Positions 47,319-54,206 of a stretch of DNA of 64,000 nt are shown here, piece by piece. How positions within the stretch are numbered: position 1 is the stretch's first letter; the number at the start of each line of letters is the position of its first letter. The DNA comes from Fodinicurvata halophila (GTDB taxonomy: Bacteria > Pseudomonadota > Alphaproteobacteria > Kiloniellales > DSM-21159): contig NZ_JBHSCW010000006.1 of NCBI RefSeq assembly GCF_042651425.1, positions 1 through 64,000 of the forward strand, given 5' to 3'. The position numbers and the translations under genes were made by a program. A model generated the notes under the pieces. The model was not told the DNA's origin. It did no database searches and worked only from the letters and a program-made list of their open reading frames with translations.

Positions 47319-48386
47319 ATGATCGTACTGGGCATCGAAACCTCCTGTGACGAAACCGCGGCTGCGGTGGTCTCCTCGGATCGTACGATCCGGGCTCACA
47401 AGGTCCTCTCGCAGATCACGGAGCACCGCGAGTACGGGGGCGTCGTCCCGGAAATCGCGGCGCGCAGCCACCTGGAGCATCTCGACCGCCTGATTGCCGC
47501 CACCATGGACGAGGCGGGCCTGTCCTTTCGCGCGCTGTCCGGCGTTGCCGCCACCTCGGGACCTGGCCTGATCGGCGGCGTGCTGGTCGGCGTGATGACG
47601 GCCAAGGCGCTCGCGGCCGTACACGACCTGCCGTTCCTCGCCATCAACCATCTGGAAGGCCATGCCCTGACCGTGCGGCTCAGCGACGGCGTCGAGTTTC
47701 CCTACCTGCTCCTGCTCGTCTCGGGCGGGCACTGCCAACTTCTGGCCGTCGACGGCGTGGGGCGCTATCAGCGTTATGGCGGTACTGTGGACGATGCTGC
47801 CGGCGAGGCCTTCGACAAGACGGCCAAGCTGCTCGATCTCGGTTATCCGGGCGGCCCGGCGCTGGAGGCGGCTGCGCGTCAAGGCGATGCAACGCGCTTC
47901 ACCCTGCCCCGCCCCATGATGGGGCGACCCGGCTGCGACTTCTCCTTTTCCGGCCTGAAGACCGCCGTACGCCAGGCTCTGGCTGGCCTCGAAGCGCCGA
48001 GTGAGCAAGATCGCCGGGACCTCGCGGCCTCGTTCCAGGCGGCTGTGGCGGATATCCTGGAAGACCGCAGCCGCAACGCCCTGCAGCGCTTTCGCGAAGA
48101 ACGCGGCCAGCCGGCGCCACTGGTGGTGGCCGGCGGCGTTGCCGCCAACGAGGTCCTGCGCCAGCGTCTGGGTCAGTTGGCGAACGCGGAGGGCACGGGA
48201 CTTGTCGCGCCGCCGCTGCGCCTGTGTACCGACAATGCCGCCATGATCGCCTGGGCCGGCCTGGAACGCCTGCGATTGGGAGATCGGGCGCCACTGGATT
48301 TCCCCGCTCGCCCACGCTGGCCGCTGACGGAGCTGCGCCCTCCCGGCGATCCGGACGACGCCGCCACGTCATTGAAGACTGCCTGA
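47319..48386 (+). CDS. tsaD: tRNA N6-threonylcarbamoyladenosine transferase TsaD
   Basis: This 355-residue Kae1/TsaD-family protein transfers threonylcarbamoyl to A37 of ANN-decoding tRNAs, working with TsaB, TsaE and TsaC. It starts MIVLGIETSCDETAAAVV. The metal-binding His pair is in INHLEGHALTVRL, and LLLVSGGHCQLL, DDAAGEAFDKTAKLL and VAGGVAANEVLRQRL are conserved. The ATG at 47319 is preferred over a GTG four codons upstream. gpsA follows after 12 bases, a common order. Confidence 0.95.
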   Translation: MIVLGIETSCDETAAAVVSSDRTIRAHKVLSQITEHREYGGVVPEIAARSHLEHLDRLIAATMDEAGLSFRALSGVAATSGPGLIGGVLVGVMTAKALAAVHDLPFLAINHLEGHALTVRLSDGVEFPYLLLLVSGGHCQLLAVDGVGRYQRYGGTVDDAAGEAFDKTAKLLDLGYPGGPALEAAARQGDATRFTLPRPMMGRPGCDFSFSGLKTAVRQALAGLEAPSEQDRRDLAASFQAAVADILEDRSRNALQRFREERGQPAPLVVAGGVAANEVLRQRLGQLANAEGTGLVAPPLRLCTDNAAMIAWAGLERLRLGDRAPLDFPARPRWPLTELRPPGDPDDAATSLKTA

Positions 48387-48398
48387 AGGACAAGGGTC

Positions 48399-49397
48399 AT
48401 GCTGAAGCGGATCGCCGTTCTGGGAGCCGGAGCCTGGGGCACAGCACTGGCCCAGATCGTGACGCTGGCCGGCGGTCGGGCCAGCCTGTGGGCGCGCGAT
48501 CCCGCTCTCGTCGACAGCCTCAACAGCCGGCATAGCAACGACCGCTACCTGCCCGGCCTGGATCTTGATCCGAGCATCCGCGCCAGCAGCCATCTCGAGG
48601 AAGCCCTCGAGTCCGTCGATGCCGTCCTGCTGGCAACCCCGGCACAAAGCCTGCGCGAGGTCGCGGAACGCCTGCGCGCGCTTCTGCCGCAAGGCTGTCC
48701 GATGGTAATCTGCGCCAAGGGCATCGAGCGCGGCAGCGGCAAGCTGCCCAGCCAGGTTCTGGGGGAAACCCTGCCAGGACACCCGCTGGCCGTACTCTCC
48801 GGACCGACCTTCGCTGCCGAGGCGGCACGCGGCCTGCCCACCGCTGTGACCCTGGCCTGCCGCGACAAGCTTACGGCCAGCCGTCTGGCGGGAACGTTGG
48901 CCAGCATCTCCTTCCGCCCCTATCTCTCCGACGATCCTCACGGCGCCGAAATCGGCGGGGCTCTCAAGAACATCGTCGCCATATCCTGCGGAATCGTCGA
49001 GGGACGCGGGCTTGGCCAGAATGCGCGTGCCGGCCTGATTACCCGGGGAGTGGCCGAGATGGCCCGGCTGGGCGCCCACCTTGATGCCCGCCGCGAGACC
49101 TTCATGGGCCTCTCGGGCCTGGGCGACCTGACGCTGTCCTGCACCAGCAGTGCCTCGCGCAACTACAGCCTGGGGCAGGCCCTGGGCCAGGGCCGCAGCC
49201 TGTCGGACGCCCTGGCCGCCAGCCGCGGCGTAACGGAAGGAGTCTATACCGCGGAAGCGGCGGTGCTGCTGGCGCGCCGCCTGGGCGTCGATCTGCCGAT
49301 CGCCGCTGCGGTCGATTCGGTTCTCAACCGGGGCGCCGACCTCGAACAGACCATTTCCGCCATGCTCAGCCGCCCGTTGAAACAGGAAACTGCCTGA
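48399..49397 (+). CDS. gpsA: Glycerol-3-phosphate dehydrogenase [NAD(P)+]
   Basis: This 332-residue enzyme reduces DHAP to sn-glycerol 3-phosphate for phospholipid synthesis. The dinucleotide-binding loop is IAVLGAGAWGTALAQIV. LSGPTFAAEAARGLPTAVTLA, the catalytic Lys in EIGGALKNIVAISCGI, and TFMGLSGLGDLTLSCTS are family hallmarks. It is in one transcription unit with tsaD, and a YciI-family gene follows after 87 bases. Confidence 0.95.
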   Translation: MLKRIAVLGAGAWGTALAQIVTLAGGRASLWARDPALVDSLNSRHSNDRYLPGLDLDPSIRASSHLEEALESVDAVLLATPAQSLREVAERLRALLPQGCPMVICAKGIERGSGKLPSQVLGETLPGHPLAVLSGPTFAAEAARGLPTAVTLACRDKLTASRLAGTLASISFRPYLSDDPHGAEIGGALKNIVAISCGIVEGRGLGQNARAGLITRGVAEMARLGAHLDARRETFMGLSGLGDLTLSCTSSASRNYSLGQALGQGRSLSDALAASRGVTEGVYTAEAAVLLARRLGVDLPIAAAVDSVLNRGADLEQTISAMLSRPLKQETA

Positions 49398-49484
49398 TAG
49401 AACAGCGAGAATCCACCTCAACACTTCCCCCTGCCGGAGAGCTGCTGTACGCTTGCCGACAAAAGCCATAAGCGGAGCCAGCGC

Positions 49485-49769
49485 ATGCTTTTTGCCCTGA
49501 TCTGTCACGACAAACCGAACAGCCTCGCCCTGCGCAAGGAAAAACGCCCCGCCCACCTCTCCTACCTGGAAGGACACCGGGACCAGCTTGTCTATGCCGG
49601 TCCCCTGATGGGTGAAGACGGACAGACTCCCGTGGGCAGCCTGATCGTGCTGGATGTGCCGGACAGGACGGCGGCCGAGGCCTTTGCCGCCGGCGATCCC
49701 TACGCCCGCGCCGGCCTGTTCGAGACCGTCGATATCCGTGCCACGAAACAGGTCTTCCCAGGATACTGA
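49485..49769 (+). CDS. YciI family protein
   Basis: This is a 94-residue single-domain protein: MLFALICHDKPNSLALRKEK, RPAHLSYLEGHRDQLVYAGP, a DGQTPVGSLIVLDVPDR strand and AFAAGDPYARAGLFETVDI. The conserved His and the Asp of the DPY motif are present. The fold is a ferredoxin-like dimer. Members have been linked to dehalogenase- or muconolactone-isomerase-like roles, but most have no known function. Genomic proximity to gpsA and an EVE protein is frequent in alphaproteobacteria. Confidence 0.88.
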   Translation: MLFALICHDKPNSLALRKEKRPAHLSYLEGHRDQLVYAGPLMGEDGQTPVGSLIVLDVPDRTAAEAFAAGDPYARAGLFETVDIRATKQVFPGY

Positions 49770-49897
49770 CGCGCTGCCGGCGTCTTTATTCCACCCCCAG
49801 CACTGTGCCGGAGAGCGCCTGCGCCTTTACAGGAGGCCTGCCGGCACGGCAAAAGGACGTGCGAGATCGCCAACAGAGAATACAAGAGGCATGGCTC

Positions 49898-50311
49898 ATG
49901 GCTTACTGGCTGCTGAAAAGCGAACCCAACACCTGGTCGTGGGACGATCAGGTCCGCGAGACGCGCACCCATTGGGACGGGGTACGCAACTACCAGGCCT
50001 CCAACAACATGAAAGCCATGCAGGCCGGCGATCTGGCCTTCTTCTATCACTCGGTCAACGAGAAACGCATCGTCGGCATCGTGCGGGTGGTGAAGGAGTA
50101 CTATCCCGACCATACCGATGAAAGCGGACGCTTCGGCATGGTCGACGTGGAAGCCGTCAAACCGGTGCAAAAGCCGGTCACCCTGGCCCAGATGAAGGAA
50201 GATCCGCGCCTGGAGGGCCTGGCCCTGCTGCGGCAGTCACGGCTGTCCGTCGTGCCGGTTTCCGAGGATCACTGGCAGATCATCTGCGGCCTCGCCGGAA
50301 CCGAGGCCTGA
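49898..50311 (+). CDS. EVE domain-containing protein
   Basis: This 137-residue EVE/ASCH-related (PUA-like) protein begins MAYWLLKSEPNTWSWDDQVR. It contains GVRNYQASNNMKAMQAGDLAFFYHSV, VGIVRVVKEYYPD and the terminal LSVVPVSEDHWQII. EVE domains recognise modified bases in DNA or RNA and occur fused to restriction systems, but a free-standing copy is widespread in Proteobacteria. ATG 49898 follows AAGAGG; the longer frame upstream has no homology. Confidence 0.9.
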   Translation: MAYWLLKSEPNTWSWDDQVRETRTHWDGVRNYQASNNMKAMQAGDLAFFYHSVNEKRIVGIVRVVKEYYPDHTDESGRFGMVDVEAVKPVQKPVTLAQMKEDPRLEGLALLRQSRLSVVPVSEDHWQIICGLAGTEA

Positions 50312-50323
50312 GCCCCTCTTTCA

Positions 50324-50686
50324 ATGTCCACCTCTCCTGCTCCACAATTCCTTTGCCAGCTCGACGACATACCCGATGGCGGTGCGCGGGGGTTCGCACT
50401 GTCACAGTCGGAAAGATCCCTGGACATCATCGTGGTCCGCCAGGGCAGAACGCTTGCCGGCTACATCAATTCCTGCCCGCATCTGGGCACACCGCTGGAG
50501 ATCTTTCCCGACCGGTTCCTGACGCGCGACGGCCGCCATCTGCTCTGCCACACACACGGTGCGCTTTTCACCCTGGATGCGGGAGACTGCATTGCAGGTC
50601 CCTGCAAGGGTGACCGGCTGCCGCCGGTGCCGCTGGAGCTGCGTGACGACGGCCAGGTTCTCGCCTGGCCACCGAGCGACAGCTGA
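50324..50686 (+). CDS. Rieske [2Fe-2S] domain protein
   Basis: This 120-residue protein holds one Rieske domain. The cluster ligands are in CPHLGTPLE (Cys and His) and LLCHTHGALFTLDAG (Cys and His). The surrounding GYINSCPHL and GPCKGDRLPPVPLELRDDGQ are typical of nitrite-reductase small-subunit-like ferredoxins. It is 12 bases after the EVE gene, on the same strand. A redox partner is not identifiable here. Confidence 0.87.
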   Translation: MSTSPAPQFLCQLDDIPDGGARGFALSQSERSLDIIVVRQGRTLAGYINSCPHLGTPLEIFPDRFLTRDGRHLLCHTHGALFTLDAGDCIAGPCKGDRLPPVPLELRDDGQVLAWPPSDS

Positions 50687-50698
50687 CCGGCGCTATTC

Positions 50699-52300
50699 CT
50701 ACGCCTCTTCGGGAATGCTGCGTTCCGCCGGGAAGCTGACCGTGACCCGTGTACCTGCCCCGAGCGTGCTGGTCAGCGCGATCGTGCCCCCGTGCATCTC
50801 GATCAGTTCCCGACACAACGGCAGGCCCAGCCCCACCCCCTCGCTGGGACCGTCGCTCTCCTCGGATCCGATCTGCACGAAGGGCTGGAAAACACGGGCC
50901 ACGTCCTCGTTCGACAACCCGATCCCGTTGTCGGACACGATCAGGTCCAGGCCCCCGTCGTCTCGCCGTCGCGCCTCCAGCAAAACCTCACCGCCGGGAC
51001 GGTTGTACTTCACGGCATTGGCCAGCAGGTTGATGACGATCTGGCGGACTCGCCGCTCGTCACAGCGCAGCAGCGGCAGGTCCGTACCAACGTCCAGACG
51101 CAGCTCGACCTGCGCCGTGCGGGCACGGCCTTCCAGCATGCGCAGACAGTCCTGGAGCAGGCCGCGCGGGTTCATGTCCCGTTCGACCAGCTCCATCATG
51201 CCGGCCTCGACCTTGGATAGATCCAGGATATCGTTCAGCAGGTTCAGCAGAAGCCGTCCACTGCTGCGAATGTCTTCCAGGTAATCGCGATAGCGGGCAT
51301 TGCCCAGCGGACCGTAGATCTCGCTGAGGATCAGTTCGGCAAAGCCGATGATCGCGTTCAGCGGGGTGCGCAGCTCATGGCTCATGCCGGCCAGGAAGCG
51401 GCTTTTCGCCCGATTGGCCTCCTCGGCGCTACGCCGCGCGGCCAGTAGTGCCTCCTCGGCGGCGCGCTCGTCGGTGATCTCGCGCACCGTCCCCTCGTAG
51501 TAGAGCGGGTTGCCGTCGGCGCCACGCACCAGATGGGCATTCTCGGTTACCCAGATGCGCTCGCGGGTCCTGTGCCGATAGATTTCCGAGACGAAGTTCT
51601 CGACTTCCCCATGTTCCTCCATCAGGCGCTTGAACTCCTCGCGCCGTCCGGGTTCCACGTACCATTCCTCGGCAATGTCGCCGACAGCGGTCAGCAACTC
51701 CTCTTCGCTGTCATAGCCGTTCAGTTTCACGAGCGCCGGATTGGCACGCAGCTGCCGGCCGTCGATTGTGGAGCGATAGATGCCCTCGCGCGCATGCTCG
51801 AACAGGCTGCGATAGCTGGCTTCGGCCACGCGCAGGCGCTGCATGGCCTCCACCTGTTGCGTGACGTCCTCGATGGTGCCGACGAAATAACCGTCCTGCG
51901 GCTCGTCCCCCTCAACCATGCGTGCGGTTTCGCGAACCCATATGATCCGCCCGTCTCGCCGACGCACCTGGCAGACCGTCGGCTCCAGGCGGCCTTCCTT
52001 TTCCAGGGTCTCCACCAGCAGACTCCGCCACTCGGGATCCACGTAGATATCCATGGCGACGGAGGTACATTCCTGGCGCAGTTGTTCCGGACCTTCATAT
52101 CCCAGGATATCCGCCAGTGCCTGATTGACCATCAGGAAACGGCCGTCGCGCGAACTTCTGTAGAGACCGATGTGCGCGGTCTCGAAGATCGCGCGATAGC
52201 TTTCCTCCTCCATCGGCCGGGCCGCCTGCGCCGTTCCCGCCCTCGAAGGGTCCTCGTTGCTTCTTCCACCCGGCATGTGCCTCTCACCGGTCTTCTTCAT
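50699..52300 (-). CDS. Soluble PAS-PAS sensor histidine kinase
   Basis: This is a 533-residue kinase without membrane segments. There are two PAS/PAC units at about residues 30-150 (AIFETAHIGLYRSSRDGRFL) and 150-285 (SLFEHAREGIYRSTIDGRQL). The core follows: FLAGMSHELRTPLNAIIGFAEL with acceptor His308, LLANAVKYNRPGG, DNGIGLSNED and GVGLGLPLCRELI. The start is ATG 52300; another ATG at 52276 is possible. It is an orphan kinase with no regulator nearby. It converges on the Rieske gene and lies next to tRNA-Thr. Confidence 0.88.
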   Translation of the reverse strand: MKKTGERHMPGGRSNEDPSRAGTAQAARPMEEESYRAIFETAHIGLYRSSRDGRFLMVNQALADILGYEGPEQLRQECTSVAMDIYVDPEWRSLLVETLEKEGRLEPTVCQVRRRDGRIIWVRETARMVEGDEPQDGYFVGTIEDVTQQVEAMQRLRVAEASYRSLFEHAREGIYRSTIDGRQLRANPALVKLNGYDSEEELLTAVGDIAEEWYVEPGRREEFKRLMEEHGEVENFVSEIYRHRTRERIWVTENAHLVRGADGNPLYYEGTVREITDERAAEEALLAARRSAEEANRAKSRFLAGMSHELRTPLNAIIGFAELILSEIYGPLGNARYRDYLEDIRSSGRLLLNLLNDILDLSKVEAGMMELVERDMNPRGLLQDCLRMLEGRARTAQVELRLDVGTDLPLLRCDERRVRQIVINLLANAVKYNRPGGEVLLEARRRDDGGLDLIVSDNGIGLSNEDVARVFQPFVQIGSEESDGPSEGVGLGLPLCRELIEMHGGTIALTSTLGAGTRVTVSFPAERSIPEEA

Positions 52301-52442
52301 GATCCAATGTACCTCGTGCCGCCTGCATGGCCGCCATCGATGATACACGCAGTCCCGCCATCGGGCGACTGTCCTTTGCTCCGCACGCATCAACTGGACG
52401 CAGCGAACGGCCACCAGCGAGCGCAAAGCCGTCCCTCGGACA

Positions 52443-52472
52443 TTGACGAACAGGCCCCATCTGCTCTAGGTA
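52443..52472 (+). promoter_or_regulatory. Probable promoter of tRNA-Thr
   Basis: TTGACG at 52443-52448 and TAGGTA at 52467-52472, spaced by 18 bases, end 20 bases before the tRNA gene. Confidence 0.5.
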
Positions 52473-52492
52473 TAGCCGCCTTCCCGGCCAAA

Positions 52493-52567
<75 letters not shown>

Positions 52568-52858
52568 TTTTCCTTTATAAAACAACTTCTTATAAGGGCG
52601 CTATTTCTTAAGGAGATTCCTGCTTCTTCGTTGGAAGCATATCGGAAGCTTGGAGAAAGTGTACCGCGCCAGCCAATTTGAGCAATTACGACAGGCTATT
52701 AATCAAGGCGCTGTCAGGTGCATGTCGATATGTGGGAAGGGGCCGGCAAGCGTTCTCTGTGGCAGGACCGGCACCGGCGACATCCAGCGCCGGGTTGCCT
52801 TGCAGGCTCGATGCACCGGTCTCTTCTCTCATGCCCTCCCAACGGGCGGAGTGATGAG
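52568..52858. other. Non-coding stretch between tRNA-Thr and the island genes
   Basis: I see no supportable gene. An open frame of 72 codons at 52650-52868 lacks a convincing ribosome-binding site and homology. The stretch just after the tRNA is AT-rich, with imperfect dyad cctttataa/ttataaggg at about 52571-52597. Confidence 0.5.
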
Positions 52859-52910
52859 TTCCAATTAGCGAGCCGTTGACTTCCAATCAGCTGATATGGA
52901 TAGTTCCAAT
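52859..52910 (+). promoter_or_regulatory. Promoter with three iterated TTCCAAT motifs upstream of the island operon
   Basis: TTCCAAT occurs at 52859-52865, 52881-52887 and 52904-52910, spaced 22 and 23 bases, about two helical turns. A promoter (TTGACT 52876-52881, 17 bases, GATAGT 52899-52904) is interleaved with the last two copies and lies 28 bases before the ATPase start at 52932. The arrangement suggests cooperative binding of a regulator. Confidence 0.45.
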
Positions 52911-52931
52911 TGCCGGAGACTCGGAGATTGG

Positions 52932-54188
52932 ATGTTCAAGCGGTTTGTAGAGCGTCGGGCAGAGGAAGCCCTTCTGGATACGCCCGTGGTTCTCATCGTG
53001 GGGCCACGTCGGGCAGGCAAGACGACGCTCGTCAAGAAGATGGGGGTATCTGGCCGCACCTACGTCACGCTGGATGACCAAACCGTTCTGGAAGCCGCCC
53101 AGGCCGATCCGGCCGGATTTATCCGCGGACTGGACCTTGCCATCATCGACGAGATTCAGCGCGCCCCGGACCTGTTGCTCGCCATCAAGAAGACCGTCGA
53201 CGAGGATTACCGCCCCGGCCGCTTTCTTCTCACGGGCTCAGCCAATGTCCTGACGCTGCCGCGTATCGCCGACAGCCTCGCCGGCCGCATGGAAACGCTC
53301 CAGATGCTGCCACTGGCGAGGGCCGAGATCGAGGGCCGGACACCGACCTTCCTGGAGCGCCTGTTCGAGGGGAAGCCGCAAAGTCAGCGCAAAGCGATCG
53401 TTGGCGACGATCTCGTCAACGCCGTCCTGCTTGGCGGCTTTCCCGAAGCGCTCGCCCGCGAAAGCGAGCGGCGCAGGCAGGACTGGGCACGGTCCTACCT
53501 CACGTCGATCCTCACACGCGACCTCAGGGACATCGCGGATGTCGAGAAGCTGACCGAGCTTCCGAAATTCGTGCGGCTGCTGGCCGAGCATTCCGGCCAG
53601 CTGGTCAACTATTCGCAGTTCGGGGCCAGCATCAATGTCAGTCACAAGACGGGGCAGCGCTATGTCGGTCTGCTCGAACAGGTCTTCCTGATCGCGACAC
53701 TGCAGCCCTGGTTCACCAATGCACTGAAGCGCATCGTCAAGACACCGAAGCTGCATTTCCTCGATTCCGGCCTGCTGGCGAGCGCGCGCGGACTGACTGT
53801 CGACAGAGTGAAGGCGGATCGCGGGACATTCGGCGCGCTTTTGGAAAGCTTCGTGTTCTCGGAGGTGCTCAAACTGATGACGGCTTCTGACTTGCGGCTG
53901 ACGCCGCATCATTTCCGGGATCGGGACATGCGGGAGGTCGACATCGTACTGGAGCGCGATGACGGGATGATCGTCGGTATCGAGGTCAAGGCGAGCGCCA
54001 CGGTCAAATCCGGCGATTTCGCTGGCTTGCGAGCGTTGGCCGAAGCCTGCGGAGACCGTTTCGCGTTCGGCACCGTGCTCTACGACAACGCGGATGTCGT
54101 GCCGTTTGGCGACAAGCTGGCGGCCGCGCCGTTATCGAGTCTTTGGAATGTGGAGTCGCTGACGAATAAGACAGGAGCGTCGAGGTAG
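52932..54188 (+). CDS. AAA_14/DUF4143-type ATPase
   Basis: This is a 418-residue protein. Walker A is VGPRRAGKTTLVKKM with Lys30, Walker B is AIIDEIQRAPDLL, and sensor LLTGSANVL follows. GGFPEAL and LTRDLRDIADVEKL fit the AAA_14 lid. The carboxyl half is DUF4143, with FLDSGLLASARGL and a restriction-endonuclease-like EVDIVLERDDGMIVGIEVKAS (Asp, then Glu-x-Lys). Family function is not established. It is separated by 18 bases from the PHP-ATPase gene on the same strand, so co-transcription is likely, but such ATPases also occur alone. ATG 52932 is used. Confidence 0.85.
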   Translation: MFKRFVERRAEEALLDTPVVLIVGPRRAGKTTLVKKMGVSGRTYVTLDDQTVLEAAQADPAGFIRGLDLAIIDEIQRAPDLLLAIKKTVDEDYRPGRFLLTGSANVLTLPRIADSLAGRMETLQMLPLARAEIEGRTPTFLERLFEGKPQSQRKAIVGDDLVNAVLLGGFPEALARESERRRQDWARSYLTSILTRDLRDIADVEKLTELPKFVRLLAEHSGQLVNYSQFGASINVSHKTGQRYVGLLEQVFLIATLQPWFTNALKRIVKTPKLHFLDSGLLASARGLTVDRVKADRGTFGALLESFVFSEVLKLMTASDLRLTPHHFRDRDMREVDIVLERDDGMIVGIEVKASATVKSGDFAGLRALAEACGDRFAFGTVLYDNADVVPFGDKLAAAPLSSLWNVESLTNKTGASR

Positions 54189-54206
54189 TCGACGGAAGGG
54201 GAAACA

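Noticed and set aside
52650..52868. 72-codon frame just after tRNA-Thr
   Set aside because: It has no ribosome-binding site and no recognisable motif; it lies in decayed-looking intergenic DNA.
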